From Caulobacter sp. UNC279MFTsu5.1 (lineage in GTDB: Bacteria; Pseudomonadota; Alphaproteobacteria; Caulobacterales; Caulobacteraceae): a DNA stretch of 64,000 nucleotides. Shown piece after piece: positions 18,241-27,502 of the stretch. Every line of letters begins with the position of its first letter. Position 1 is the stretch's first letter. The notes beneath the pieces are model-generated. The model was not told where the DNA came from and made no database searches. It saw only the letters and a list, made by a program, of their open reading frames with translations. The translations under genes were made by a program, and so were the position numbers. The stretch lies in the NCBI RefSeq assembly GCF_900114015.1, contig NZ_FORN01000019.1, positions 28,251-92,250 of the forward strand, written 5' to 3'.

Positions 18241-20345
18241 CCGCGCCTTGAAAAGGCGTCGATGAAGCCGGCCACCTCGGTGGCGGGCATCGGCCTGGCG
18301 AAGTGATAGCCCTGGACCTGGTCGCAGCCGTACTGCGTCAGGGTCGCCAGTTGTTCGGGCCGCTCGACCCCCTCGGCCACCACCTTCATGCCCATGCTGG
18401 AGCCGAGATTGATCACGGCGCGGACGATCGCCTCGTCCTGGCTGTTCTGGACGAAGGACTTGTCGATCTTCAGGCGATCGACCGGGAACTGGCGCAGGTT
18501 GGCCAGCGACGCGTAGCCGGTGCCGAAGTCGTCCAGCGCGATCAGCACGCCGGCGTCGTGCAGTTGCCTGACAGTGTCGCTGACCACCTCGGCGCCCCAG
18601 CCCATATAGACGTTCTCGGTGACCTCGACGGTCAGACGGTCGGCCGGCACGTTCCAGCGCGCCAGCTTGGCCGTGATCTCCGCCGCCAGCCGCCCCGTGC
18701 GGAACTGGGCCGAGGAGATGTTGATCGCCACGCGGCCGAACTCCACGCCCTGGTCGAGCCAGGCGCGCATCTGTCCCAGGGCGCGTTCGAAGGCCACCTC
18801 GCCCAGCTGCAGCGACAGGTCGTTGTCCTCGAAGGCGGCCATGAAGGCGGCCGGCGGCAGGACGCCCTGCTCCGGGTGGTTCCAGCGCATCAGGGCCTCG
18901 AAGCCGGCCACGCTGTTGGCGGCCAGGTCGACGACCGGCTGATAGAACAGGTCGAACTCGCCCTGGCTGATGGCCAGGCGCACTTCGCGCAGCAGTTCGA
19001 TACGCTGTTCGACCTGCGTCCGCATCTCCGGCCGGAAGACGACGCTGCGGTTGCGACCGTCGTACTTGGCTTGATAGAGCGCGACGTCGGCGTTCTTGAG
19101 CAGGTGGGTGGGATCGGCTTCCGGATCGCCATGCACCGCCGCGCCGATGCTGGCGCAGATGGTGAAGCTTTGGCCGGCATGTTCGATCGGCGTGCGCAGC
19201 AGATCCTGCAGCACCTCGATCGGACGGGTCATGTCCGTTTCGCACTTGAGGTCGCGCAGCACGATGGCGAACTCGTCGCCGCCCAGCCGCGCCACGGTGT
19301 CGCTGCGCCGGAAGGCCCGCTTGAGCTGGCCGGACAACGCCTTCAGCAACGCGTCGCCGGCGTCGTGGCCCAGGGTGTCGTTGATGGCCTTGAAGTGGTC
19401 GACGTCGAGCATGATCAGGCCGAACATCTCGCCCTGTTCGGCGGCGGCCACGGCGTCGTCATAGGCCCGCTGGAAGGCCGCGCGGTTGGGCAGGCCGGTC
19501 AGGGGATCGCGGAAGGCCAGGAACTCGATCTGGGCGGCGGAGCGGATCGACTCCGTGACGTCCTCGTGGGTGGCCACATAGCCGCCGTCGGCGATCGGGT
19601 TGTGGGTGATGCGGATGGTGCGCCCATCGTCCAGCTCCACGTCGCGCGTCGCCGCCGCGCCTTTCAGGGCGGCTTCGACGGTGGCGGCGTAGAACGCCGC
19701 GAAACTGCGGGGGCCTTTGCCGATCGAGCGGCGGTGATCGAGGATGTCGTCCAGCGGCGTCCCTGGGACGCTGAGCCGGTCCGGAAGATCGTAGAGCCGG
19801 CGATAGGCGGTGTTGCACAGGATCAGGCGCTTCTCGGCGTCGAACATGCAGAGCCCGTGGGGCATGTTGCTCAAGGCCGCGTCGAAGCGCGCGTTCTGCT
19901 CGGCCAGGCGCTGACGCGCCGCGTCCGTCTCGCGCGCCGCCAGCACCGCCTCGGTCACGTCTCGCCCCACGACGACCAGCCGGCCGTAGGCCGCCCCGTT
20001 GCGCGGCCAGGGGCTGAGCTCGAAGCTGAACCAGCGCTCGGGCTCGCCGTCGGCGACCGGAATTTCGACGCGGCAGGTCTCCACCGCGCCGGTTTCGAGG
20101 CAGCGGCGCGCGGCCGCCGTGAAGTCGGCGCTCAGGGCCAGGGGACGAGCCTCCTGCGACGGCGAGATCCGCAGCGTCACGGTCTGGTCGCGCCAGCCTT
20201 GGCTGAACAGCAGGGGTCGCAGGTCCAGGTCGAGCAACGCGATGGGGCTGGGGGCGCCGCTCAGCGCGGCCCGCAAGGCGATCTCCGCGGCGGGCATGCC
20301 GGCCGACCGCCGCTCGACGTCCAGCGCGATGACCTTCGAACTCAT
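18237..20345 (-). CDS. PAS-GGDEF-EAL c-di-GMP signalling protein
   Basis: 702 aa, no signal peptide or membrane helix. There are two PAS-like sensor regions (about residues 25-135 and 150-265). The GGDEF domain has an intact GGDEF at 355-359 and an I-site RRSD at 346-349. The EAL domain has EAL at 483-485, plus the DDFGTGY loop and KVVAEGVE in the C-terminal part. Both catalytic signatures look intact, so it could make and degrade cyclic di-GMP; which activity dominates cannot be read from sequence. Likely cytosolic and controlled by a PAS-bound ligand. Its stop overlaps the convergent DUF1501 stop. Confidence 0.94.
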   Translation of the reverse strand: MSSKVIALDVERRSAGMPAAEIALRAALSGAPSPIALLDLDLRPLLFSQGWRDQTVTLRISPSQEARPLALSADFTAAARRCLETGAVETCRVEIPVADGEPERWFSFELSPWPRNGAAYGRLVVVGRDVTEAVLAARETDAARQRLAEQNARFDAALSNMPHGLCMFDAEKRLILCNTAYRRLYDLPDRLSVPGTPLDDILDHRRSIGKGPRSFAAFYAATVEAALKGAAATRDVELDDGRTIRITHNPIADGGYVATHEDVTESIRSAAQIEFLAFRDPLTGLPNRAAFQRAYDDAVAAAEQGEMFGLIMLDVDHFKAINDTLGHDAGDALLKALSGQLKRAFRRSDTVARLGGDEFAIVLRDLKCETDMTRPIEVLQDLLRTPIEHAGQSFTICASIGAAVHGDPEADPTHLLKNADVALYQAKYDGRNRSVVFRPEMRTQVEQRIELLREVRLAISQGEFDLFYQPVVDLAANSVAGFEALMRWNHPEQGVLPPAAFMAAFEDNDLSLQLGEVAFERALGQMRAWLDQGVEFGRVAINISSAQFRTGRLAAEITAKLARWNVPADRLTVEVTENVYMGWGAEVVSDTVRQLHDAGVLIALDDFGTGYASLANLRQFPVDRLKIDKSFVQNSQDEAIVRAVINLGSSMGMKVVAEGVERPEQLATLTQYGCDQVQGYHFARPMPATEVAGFIDAFSRRG

Positions 20346-20474
20346 GGCGAAAACCTCTGTCTGCCCACGACGGCAGGGTCGGAGATCGTCGCTAATAAGT
20401 TGATGAAGAACGCGCCCGCCCGCCTGCGGTGCGATGTCGCATGAGAAGGTTCGGCGACGCTTCGGAGAAGCGCC

Positions 20475-20681
20475 CTACCCCGCCGCGTTCAGCTTCCGCT
20501 CGACCGCCTCGACCAATTCCTGAACGTCCTGGTGCTTGCCGTTCCTGAAGGCGATCCGCGTGCCGACCTTCAGCGGCCCCATCAAGGGTCCGTCGGTCGG
20601 CACGGGCGCGAAGCTCAGCACCTCGACCGTGTTGATCGAGACGGTCGCGTCGTCCGGGCGCGTGAAGCTGACGAAGGCCAT
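20475..20681 (-). CDS. Small conserved-looking protein of unknown function
   Basis: 68 aa beginning MAFVSFTRPDDATVSINTVE. It has the shape of small beta-rich proteins of the FlbD type (two short strands, then VGTRIAFRNG and an acidic C-terminal helix), but similarity is too weak to name it. The ATG at 20681 is preceded by TTGAGGATTGTCTC, so GAGG fits as RBS. An in-frame codon at 20717 is possible but has no site. Monocistronic, between the c-di-GMP gene and the pseudouridine synthase gene. Confidence 0.65.
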   Translation of the reverse strand: MAFVSFTRPDDATVSINTVEVLSFAPVPTDGPLMGPLKVGTRIAFRNGKHQDVQELVEAVERKLNAAG

Positions 20682-20739
20682 GAGACAATCCTCAAGGTTG
20701 AGGAAAAACCATCTCACAGCGCAGAGAGGTGCTCAAGCG

Positions 20740-21729
20740 TTAGCGCCGCTTCGTCTGGCGCCGCGCGAACGGATCGTACTCGGCCTCGTCCTCCGAGAAG
20801 CCGAACTTGGCGAAGCCGGCCTTCATCTCCGGACTGAGCGGCGCCTCGATGGCCAGGGTGCCGACCGTCGGGTGCGGCAGGATGATCGAGCGGGCGTGCA
20901 GCTGCAGCTTCAGGCCTTCCGACAGCGGCGCGGACTTGTCGTCGCTGTACTTGGGATCGCCCAGGATCGGGTGGCCGATGGCCTTCATGTGGGCGCGCAG
21001 CTGGTGGGTGCGGCCGGTGTGCGGGCGCAGGGCCATCCAGGTGACGCGCGGGCCGGCGCGGCTGATCGAGACGAACTCGGTCTCGGCCGGCTGGGCGTCG
21101 GGATCCTTCGGCTCGGCCGGCACCACCAGTTCGCGATCGCCGACGCCCCGCTTGGCCAGGTGCAGTTCGATCACGCCCTCGGTCGGGTGCGGATTGCCCG
21201 CGACGATCGCCCAGTAGGTCTTCTGGGCCCGACGCTTGGCGAAGGCGCCCGACAGGCGGGCGGCGGCGGCCGGGGTCTTGCCCAGCAGCAGCACGCCCGA
21301 GGTGTCGCGGTCCAGGCGGTGGACCAGCTTGGGGCGGTCGACGCCCTCGCCCCACGCGCTGAGCAGCTTGTCGATGTGGTGGGTGGTCTTGGTCCCGCCC
21401 TGCACGGCCAGGCCGGCCGGCTTGTTCAGGGCCAGGACCTCTTCGTCCTCATACAGCACCAGCGACTTGGCGAAGGCGATGTCGCGCGGCGACAGCTTGC
21501 CCTTCTCGGACGGATCAGGGGCGTCGGGCAGCGGCGGCACGCGGATCTGGCTGCCGGCCGCCAGCTTGGTGTCGGCCTTGGCGCGCGAGCCGTCGACCCG
21601 CACCTGGCCGGAGCGGAACAGCTTGTTCAGCTGGATATGGTTCAGGTGCGGCCAGCGGCGCTTGAACCAGCGGTCCAGGCGAACGCCGTCCTCGCCAGCG
21701 TCCACATAGATCGTGCGTACTTCTTTCAT
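20740..21729 (-). CDS. RluC/RluD-type 23S rRNA pseudouridine synthase
   Basis: 329 aa. An N-terminal S4 RNA-binding domain (DGVRLDRWFKRRWPHLNHIQ, about residues 14-60) is followed by the RluA catalytic domain with the motif HRLDRDTSGVLLL, whose Asp is the catalytic residue, and HTGRTHQLRAHM. It isomerises uridines of large-subunit rRNA. The S4 domain favours RluC over RluA, but the target positions are not proven. Start at 21729 chosen for the ATGA overlap with crcB; the longer frame upstream is a crcB shadow. Confidence 0.9.
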   Translation of the reverse strand: MKEVRTIYVDAGEDGVRLDRWFKRRWPHLNHIQLNKLFRSGQVRVDGSRAKADTKLAAGSQIRVPPLPDAPDPSEKGKLSPRDIAFAKSLVLYEDEEVLALNKPAGLAVQGGTKTTHHIDKLLSAWGEGVDRPKLVHRLDRDTSGVLLLGKTPAAAARLSGAFAKRRAQKTYWAIVAGNPHPTEGVIELHLAKRGVGDRELVVPAEPKDPDAQPAETEFVSISRAGPRVTWMALRPHTGRTHQLRAHMKAIGHPILGDPKYSDDKSAPLSEGLKLQLHARSIILPHPTVGTLAIEAPLSPEMKAGFAKFGFSEDEAEYDPFARRQTKRR

Positions 21730-22112
21730 GCCGCGAAAATCCTGCGGGCGACCAAGAGGCCCGCGAAAACGGCCGCCACGGACAGGATCACGCTGGCGGT
21801 CGTATAGGTAAAGGCCTGGGCGTAGGCGCGCTTCTCGATCATCAGCGCGGTCTCCAGCGAAAAGGCCGAAAAGGTGGTGAAGCCGCCCAGACCGCCGACG
21901 CCGAGCAGGACGCGCCAATGCTCCTGATTGGCGTCGCCGCGATGGGCCAGCCAGCCGACCAGCATCCCCATCAGCAGTCCGCCCGTCAGATTGACGATGA
22001 AGGTGCCGTAGGGCCAGTTGAACCCGAACAGGCGAAGGGTCTGCACCCCCACCAGATAGCGGGCGACGGCGCCGAACGCGCCGCCGGCGGCGACAAGGAG
22101 AAGTTTGGTCAT
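21726..22112 (-). CDS. crcB: Fluoride channel CrcB/Fluc
   Basis: 128 aa with four membrane helices, GAVARYL near the N-terminus, the NLTGG motif (residues 41-45) and GGFTTFSAFSLE (77-88), which are hallmarks of Fluc channels. It exports fluoride as a dual-topology dimer. It overlaps the pseudouridine synthase by 4 nt. The 249 bp upstream show no recognisable fluoride riboswitch. AAGGAG lies 9-14 nt before the ATG. Confidence 0.95.
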   Translation of the reverse strand: MTKLLLVAAGGAFGAVARYLVGVQTLRLFGFNWPYGTFIVNLTGGLLMGMLVGWLAHRGDANQEHWRVLLGVGGLGGFTTFSAFSLETALMIEKRAYAQAFTYTTASVILSVAAVFAGLLVARRIFAA

Positions 22113-22361
22113 CGCGCCCTTATGCGCCGCGCGGCCACGAACGCCAAGCCGCGCCGCAAACCGCCTTCGCGGCCCGCCTCGGCGAGTGTTAACCCCGCCG
22201 GGCGCCGTCGGTGGTCCAGGCGCCTCGGAAAGCCATAAAGCGGCCCCGGATACGCGGCAAAAGGCCCGGAAAATGGGCGCCTTAACGTTTGAGCGCGTTG
22301 CGGTAACCTCGTTTGCAAACCGTGTTCCTGCACCGACCGTTAAGGCTGTAAAAGGCATCCT

Positions 22362-23633
22362 ATGGGCTCCTCCCGCGCCAAGGCGAACATGCCCTTCGAT
22401 TCGATGCATAACGACGACCGGAACGAGCGCCTGGCTCTCAGCGGCCCCGTACTCCAGCGACTGGCGGGGTCGGAGTTGATCGCCCGCGGCTCGGTCAACG
22501 TCATCAGCGTCAAGGCCATCCGCCGCTGGGCCGGCGACTGGTGGGACAAGAAGCGCGTCGACGTCTGGACCTATGTCGAGCGCAAGCTGGCCGAACACCT
22601 GGACCGCAGCGACCTGCGCGCCCGGATCGGCGAGGAAGACTTCCTGATCGCCATGAACAACGACCAGGGTCTGGCGGCCCAGGCCACCAGCGTGCGCATC
22701 CTGGAAGACGTGCTGACCCATCTGCTGGGCGCGGCCGAGCCCACCGACCTGGGCGTGCGCTCGGTGATCGGCGTCGAGGCCGGCGGCTTGGTCTGTCGTC
22801 CGGTGGACGCGGCCGTGATCCTGGCCGCGCGGGCCCGACGGGACTCGACCCGCTCGCCCATCCGCTTCGACATCGATCCGCTGGAAGAGACCCGGCGCAC
22901 GCCCGTGGCCTTCACCACCGCCGGCGGCGCGGCTCTGCGCGTCGACTTCACGCTCGAGCACGTGATCAGCCTAAAGCGCAACATCGCCACGGCCGTGCGC
23001 ATCGAGCCGGTGGTCACCCACCTGGGCTCGGGCAAGCAGATCAGCGCTCGCGCCGTCTCGCGCCTGCCCGACCGCGACGCCGCCTTTATCGACGAGGCGG
23101 CCCTGAAATACGCCGCCGTCTTCGCCCGCGCCTCGCAGGGCCACGACCGGCCCGACCTGATCGTGCCGGCCTCGTTCCGCACCCTGGGGACCCAGCGCGG
23201 CCGCGACATGCTGACCGGCACCTCGGGCCTGTCCCTGGCGCTGCTGCGCGGCGGGGTGATGATGGAGCTGGTCGACGTCACGCGCGGCACGCCCGCCGGC
23301 CGCCTGCTGGAAGTCGTCGGCCTGCTGAAGGCCCTGACCCGCGGCGTGATCGCCCGCGTGCCGCCCGAGAAGGAGGCGCTGCGCGTGCTGCGCGACGCCC
23401 GCCTGCAGGGCCTGACCCTGGACGCCAGCGACCTGGGCGGCCCGGCCGAGAAGATCGCCGCCGACATCATGGCCTTCGGACGCGACGCCAGGGGCCTGGC
23501 CCCGATGGTCGCCCTGCAGGGCCTGCCGGCCGAAGGCTACTTCGCCGCCGCCGAGACCGCCGGCCTGACCCACGCGGCGCTGCGCGCCGCCCACCCGATC
23601 GCCGCGACCACGACAAAGAAGGCGACGGGTTAA
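22362..23633 (+). CDS. Degenerate GGDEF-like protein of unknown function
   Basis: 423 aa, cytosolic. Residues 30-125 align with a GGDEF domain: DRSDLRARIGEEDF (81-94) matches [14 protein letters not shown] of the active protein encoded at 18237-20345. The signature is GEEDF, not GGDEF, and the I-site Arg is lost, so it is probably not a cyclase. The C-terminal half (about 180-415) may be a decayed EAL or other alpha/beta domain but has no EAL motif. It could be a c-di-GMP or GTP binding effector. Two further in-frame ATGs lie within the first 15 codons. The stop overlaps the convergent lipoprotein stop. Confidence 0.75.
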   Translation: MGSSRAKANMPFDSMHNDDRNERLALSGPVLQRLAGSELIARGSVNVISVKAIRRWAGDWWDKKRVDVWTYVERKLAEHLDRSDLRARIGEEDFLIAMNNDQGLAAQATSVRILEDVLTHLLGAAEPTDLGVRSVIGVEAGGLVCRPVDAAVILAARARRDSTRSPIRFDIDPLEETRRTPVAFTTAGGAALRVDFTLEHVISLKRNIATAVRIEPVVTHLGSGKQISARAVSRLPDRDAAFIDEAALKYAAVFARASQGHDRPDLIVPASFRTLGTQRGRDMLTGTSGLSLALLRGGVMMELVDVTRGTPAGRLLEVVGLLKALTRGVIARVPPEKEALRVLRDARLQGLTLDASDLGGPAEKIAADIMAFGRDARGLAPMVALQGLPAEGYFAAAETAGLTHAALRAAHPIAATTTKKATG

Positions 23634-24142
23634 ACCGCCGCCCGGCCCTGCCCCACGGTGCGGACGATGGCGCGGGCGTCGTAGACGTCGGCGCCGCGCG
23701 GCGGCTGGCCCTTGCCGAACACCACCTCCATCGAGCTGCTCACCGCCGGTCCCGGGCCCAGGTTGAAGCTGGTGCCCACGCCCAGCCCAACCGAACTGCG
23801 GCGGCCATAGCTGCCCGAGCCGCCGCCGATCGACAGGGTCGAACCGCCGCCCGAGCCGGTCTGCTGGGTCACGCGGTCGGCGACCCGGAACCAGTCGTAG
23901 CCGTCGCGCAGGGCCAGCTCGGCCGAGCGCAGCAGGGCGTAGTCCGAGACCTGGTTGACCGGCGCGCCGGGATTGCCCTGGAAGGTGACCCGGTAGCGGC
24001 CGGCCTCCAGGCGGTACTCCGAATAGCCGGCCCCGCGCGGCGCGGTCTGCGGCGCATAGAGCGTCGGGGCGCTGGCGCAGGCGGTCAGCAAGGCGGCGGA
24101 AAAGGCGAGTGCGATCAAACCCTTCGCATTGTGACGTTTCAT
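23630..24142 (-). CDS. CC0125/CC1285-like lipoprotein
   Basis: 170 aa. Lipobox LLTAC (Cys22), then GYSEYRLEAGRYRVTFQGNP and LLRSAELALRDGYDWF, a pattern I associate with the Caulobacter CC0125/CC1285 lipoprotein family. A Gly/Ser-rich stretch occupies about 95-125. Probably anchored in the outer membrane; function unknown. Its stop overlaps that of the GGDEF-like gene (TTAA at 23630-23633). A GGAGATCC site precedes the ATG. Confidence 0.8.
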   Translation of the reverse strand: MKRHNAKGLIALAFSAALLTACASAPTLYAPQTAPRGAGYSEYRLEAGRYRVTFQGNPGAPVNQVSDYALLRSAELALRDGYDWFRVADRVTQQTGSGGGSTLSIGGGSGSYGRRSSVGLGVGTSFNLGPGPAVSSSMEVVFGKGQPPRGADVYDARAIVRTVGQGRAAV

Positions 24143-24161
24143 GGCGGATCTCCTGCCAGGC

Positions 24162-24980
24162 TTAACGGCTTTCCGGGCGCCCCTGTTCCGAAACCTCCAG
24201 GCCCAGCTTAGCCAGAACCGCGCGCATGTCGTCCGGAATCGGCGCGCTGATCCGCCGCTCGCCGCCCTCGGGGTGCGGGAAGACCAGTTGGGCGGCGTGC
24301 AGCATCAGCCGCGGCACGGGCGCCCCGCCCAGCATCAGCGCCCCGCCATAGCGGCTATCGCCGGCGATCGGCCGGCCGATCGAGGCCATGTGGACCCGCA
24401 GCTGATGCATGCGGCCGGTGTCGGGGCTCAGCTCGACCAGGGCCGCGCCCTCGGTCGACGCCAGGGTGCGATAGCGGCTGCGGGCCGTCTCGGCGTCGGG
24501 GTGGTCGGCCGCGCAGACCCGCATATAGGCCTCGCGCCCGATCGACTCGCGGCGCAGGGAGCTGTCGATCTGGCCGCCGCGCGGCTCGGGCGCGCCCGGC
24601 GTGACGATGGCCAGGTAGGTCTTGCGGAACCGCTTGCCCATCAGGGCCTTGCCCAGGAAGGTCGCGGCCGGCTTGGTGCGGGCCGTCAGGATCACGCCCG
24701 AGGTGTCGCGGTCCAGCCGGTGGATCAGGCGCGGACGCGGGCGGTCGCGCCGGGCCAGGGCCCACAGCAGGTCGTCCAACGTATGGGCCCGGATGCGCCC
24801 GCCTTGGCTGGACAGTCCCGCCGGCTTGTTCAGCACGAAGACGCTGTCGTCCTCGTGGATCACCAGCGACCGGGTGAACGCGATCTCCTCCGGGGTCAGG
24901 ACGATGGGCGCGTCCGACGCCTTGGGTGCGGCGACGCCGGGCGGACGCCTGGGCGGCTTGCCGGGGGGCGGACGGCTCAT
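24162..24980 (-). CDS. RluA-family pseudouridine synthase without S4 domain
   Basis: 272 aa. Catalytic motif HRLDRDTSGVILT and DTGRMHQLRVHM are intact, so the enzyme should isomerise uridine in rRNA or tRNA. In place of an S4 domain there is a Pro-rich N-terminus of about 25 residues. It is a second RluA-type enzyme, about 2.4 kb from the first. It overlaps the membrane protein gene upstream by 4 nt and so belongs to the rarA operon. Confidence 0.88.
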   Translation of the reverse strand: MSRPPPGKPPRRPPGVAAPKASDAPIVLTPEEIAFTRSLVIHEDDSVFVLNKPAGLSSQGGRIRAHTLDDLLWALARRDRPRPRLIHRLDRDTSGVILTARTKPAATFLGKALMGKRFRKTYLAIVTPGAPEPRGGQIDSSLRRESIGREAYMRVCAADHPDAETARSRYRTLASTEGAALVELSPDTGRMHQLRVHMASIGRPIAGDSRYGGALMLGGAPVPRLMLHAAQLVFPHPEGGERRISAPIPDDMRAVLAKLGLEVSEQGRPESR

Positions 24981-25750
24981 GCGGCCTCCCCCCTCGGCGC
25001 GATCCACAGCGCCCGGCCGTTCAGGAACAGCCACAGCAGCATCAGGCCCGCCGGCGCCAGGGCCCAGCCGCCCCGCGAGGCGAAGCTGGTCAGCAGGAAC
25101 ACCGCGAAGGCCAGCGGCAGGGCGTAGACGGCGTTGGCGACGATCGACGGCCAATGCGGCGGCCGGGTGAAGACCAGCAGCGGCCCGCTGGCCCGGCGCC
25201 GGAAGACCAGCGGCGGGACGACCAGCAGCAGGGTGATCGTCGCGATCGGGATCATCGCCACCAGCGCCCCGGCCAGCGGAATCTCCAGGGTGTCGGACCA
25301 TTCGGGCAGTTGCTCGCGATAGAACCGGTGCAGGGGATCGGCCGCCAGCCCCGCCAGGGTGGCGGCCAGGGCCAGCAGCGTCACGCCCAGCACGACCAGC
25401 GCGTTCTTCTGGGTCCGCAGCAGCCGCGCCCCGAACCGCAAGGCCAGGCCGGCGATGACGACCGCGCAGGCCCCCAGGCCGAAACAGGCGTAGGCGAGGT
25501 CGGCGTACAGCCACTTGCGGGTGGCGTACTGGCTCTGCAGCGCGGCGAACCGAGCGGTGGCGCGCTTGAAGGTTTCGGCGTCGGGCTGGCCGAAATAGAG
25601 CGTGGCGCGCAGCTTCTGCAACGCGGCGAAATAGGCGCCGGAATCGGTGTGCCAGGGCGTGACGGCGGCCAGCCACAACAGGACGCCGCCCGCCAGCAGC
25701 AGGACCAGGGCGATCGCGGCGATTACGCGGACCGCAGGGGTAAGCTTCAC
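24977..25750 (-). CDS. Integral membrane protein between rarA and the pseudouridine synthase
   Basis: 257 aa with a TM segment at residues 9-30, a soluble loop of about 45 residues, and five more hydrophobic segments from about residue 85 to the end. It starts with GTG inside a GTGA overlap with the rarA stop and ends in an ATGA overlap with the next gene, so it is translationally coupled on both sides. No family recognised. The long frame upstream of 25750 is a shadow of rarA. Confidence 0.78.
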   Translation of the reverse strand: MKLTPAVRVIAAIALVLLLAGGVLLWLAAVTPWHTDSGAYFAALQKLRATLYFGQPDAETFKRATARFAALQSQYATRKWLYADLAYACFGLGACAVVIAGLALRFGARLLRTQKNALVVLGVTLLALAATLAGLAADPLHRFYREQLPEWSDTLEIPLAGALVAMIPIATITLLLVVPPLVFRRRASGPLLVFTRPPHWPSIVANAVYALPLAFAVFLLTSFASRGGWALAPAGLMLLWLFLNGRALWIAPRGEAA

Positions 25751-27048
25751 TTGCCGTCTCTCCGCAGGCGGTTCCAGGTGTCCAGTCGTTCCTTGACCTT
25801 GGCCTCGGCCCCGACCGGCTTGGGCTCGTAGAGGCTGGGCCGCTCCATCCCGTCCGGGAAATAGTTCTGGCCCGAGACCCCGCCCTCGACGTCGTGGTCG
25901 TAGGCGTAGCCGTCGCCGTAGCCCAGTGATTTCATCAGCTTGGTCGGGGCGTTGAGGATGTGGGCCGGCGGCATCAGGCTGCCGGTCTCCTTGGCCAGGC
26001 GGCGGGCGGCCTTGTAGGCGTTGTAGACGGCGTTGGACTTGGGCGCGCTGGCCATGTGCACCACCGCCTGGGCCAGGGCCAGTTCGCCCTCCGGACTGCC
26101 CAGGAAGTCGTAGGCGTCCTTGGCGGCCGTGGTCAGCAGCAGGCTCAAGGGATCGGCCGCGCCGATGTCCTCCGACGCCATGCGCACCAGCCGGCGGGCG
26201 ATGAACAGCGGGTCCTCGCCGCCCTCCAGCATCCGCGCCAGCCAGTACAGCGCCGCGTCCGGATCGCTGCCGCGCACCGATTTGTGCAGGGCCGAGATCA
26301 GGTTGTAGTGCTCCTCGCGGTTCTTGTCGTAGGCCGGACGGCGCTTCTGCAAGAACTGGGTCAGCTGGGTCGGATTCAGCGGCGTGTCCGTGCCGATCGC
26401 CAGCAGGGTCTCGGTCAGGGTCAGCAGGTAGCGGCCGTCGCCGTCGGCCATGGCGATCAGCGTCGAGCGGGCCTCGGCGTCCAGCGGCAGTTTCCGGTTT
26501 TCGGCCGTCTCGGCCTTGACCAGCAGGGCCTCCAGCGCCTCCTCGTCCAGCCGTTTGAGGACGAAGACCTGGCAGCGCGACAGCAGAGCGCCGTTCAGCT
26601 CGAACGACGGGTTCTCGGTGGTCGCCCCCACCAGGGTGACGATCCCCTCCTCCACGAACGGCAGGAAGCCGTCCTGCTGGGCGCGGTTGAAGCGGTGGAT
26701 CTCGTCGACGAACAGCAGGGTGCTCTGGCCGGCCTGGCGGCGCATGCGGGCCTGCTCGAAGGCCTTCTTCAGGTCGGCGACGCCGGAGAACACCGCCGAG
26801 ATCTGCATGAACTCGTAGCCCCCAGCCTTGGCCAGCAGGCGGGCGATGGTGGTCTTGCCGGTGCCGGGCGGCCCCCACAGGATCATCGAGGCCAGGCGAC
26901 GGGCCGCCGCCATGCGGCCGATGGGGCCGTCGGGGCCCAGCAGGTGCTCCTGGCCCACAACCTCGTCGAGGGTCTGGGGACGCAGGCGGTCGGCCAGCGG
27001 CGACGGCGCGTGGGGCGTCAGGCCGGCGGCTTGGAAAAGATCGGACAT
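25747..27048 (-). CDS. rarA: Replication-associated recombination protein RarA (MgsA)
   Basis: 433 aa AAA+ ATPase of the clamp-loader clade. Walker A GPPGTGKT is at residues 59-66, Walker B LLFVDEIHRF follows, then sensor regions GATTENPSFELN and LLSRCQVF. The C-terminal tetramerisation domain ends GQNYFPDGMERP. RarA acts on stalled replication forks and interacts with SSB. It heads an operon with a membrane protein and an RluA-type enzyme. Only 34 bp separate its start from the divergent VOC gene, and I see no good Shine-Dalgarno site. Confidence 0.95.
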   Translation of the reverse strand: MSDLFQAAGLTPHAPSPLADRLRPQTLDEVVGQEHLLGPDGPIGRMAAARRLASMILWGPPGTGKTTIARLLAKAGGYEFMQISAVFSGVADLKKAFEQARMRRQAGQSTLLFVDEIHRFNRAQQDGFLPFVEEGIVTLVGATTENPSFELNGALLSRCQVFVLKRLDEEALEALLVKAETAENRKLPLDAEARSTLIAMADGDGRYLLTLTETLLAIGTDTPLNPTQLTQFLQKRRPAYDKNREEHYNLISALHKSVRGSDPDAALYWLARMLEGGEDPLFIARRLVRMASEDIGAADPLSLLLTTAAKDAYDFLGSPEGELALAQAVVHMASAPKSNAVYNAYKAARRLAKETGSLMPPAHILNAPTKLMKSLGYGDGYAYDHDVEGGVSGQNYFPDGMERPSLYEPKPVGAEAKVKERLDTWNRLRRDGK

Positions 27049-27082
27049 GGAGTAGGTTTACTTAATCATGGGAGGAACCACC

Positions 27083-27499
27083 ATGACCAACGAAGGCGAT
27101 CCGACCCGGGCTCCGACGACCGGCGTCATCCCCTATCTTTCCGTCGTCGGCGGCAAGGCGGCCGTGGACTTCTACAAGCGCGCGTTCGGGGCCGAAGAGG
27201 TGTTTCGCAACACCGCCGACGACGGCGAGCGCATCATGCATTCGCGGCTGATCATCAATGGCGACTGGGTGATGCTGTCGGACCACTTCAGCGAAATGGC
27301 CCATGGCGACTACGTCCCGCCCTCGGCGGTGACGCTGCACCTGCAGGTCGACGACGCCGACGCCTGGTGGAGCCGGGCGGTCGAGGCCGGCGCGACCGTG
27401 CGCTTCCCGCTGGCCGACCAGTTCTGGGGCGACCGCTACGGCCAGGTCGTCGACCCGTTCGGCCACACTTGGTCGATCGCGTCGAAGATCAAGGCGTAG
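27083..27499 (+). CDS. VOC-family (PhnB/glyoxalase-like) protein
   Basis: 138 aa. The pattern GVIPYLSVVGGKAAVDFYKR at the N-terminus and DRYGQVVDPFGHTWSIASK at the C-terminus is typical of PhnB-like VOC proteins with a paired beta-alpha-beta fold. Substrate unknown. ATG at 27083 chosen because GGAGG lies 8-12 nt upstream; the ATG at 27068 would place that RBS inside the gene. Three bases separate its stop from the convergent GFA gene. Confidence 0.88.
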   Translation: MTNEGDPTRAPTTGVIPYLSVVGGKAAVDFYKRAFGAEEVFRNTADDGERIMHSRLIINGDWVMLSDHFSEMAHGDYVPPSAVTLHLQVDDADAWWSRAVEAGATVRFPLADQFWGDRYGQVVDPFGHTWSIASKIKA

Positions 27500-27502
27500 A
27501 GC

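Noticed and set aside
16618..19245. 875-codon - strand open frame across DUF1501 and the c-di-GMP gene
   Set aside because: Out of frame with two clear genes, low-complexity translation, no motif: a high-GC shadow.
22113..22361. Possible fluoride riboswitch upstream of crcB
   Set aside because: I looked for the conserved pseudoknot signature in this 249-bp gap on the - strand and did not see it; no other gene or site is supported there.
24977..26878. Long - strand open frame overlapping rarA
   Set aside because: Only its end, from the GTG at 25750, is a real membrane protein; the rest is a rarA shadow.
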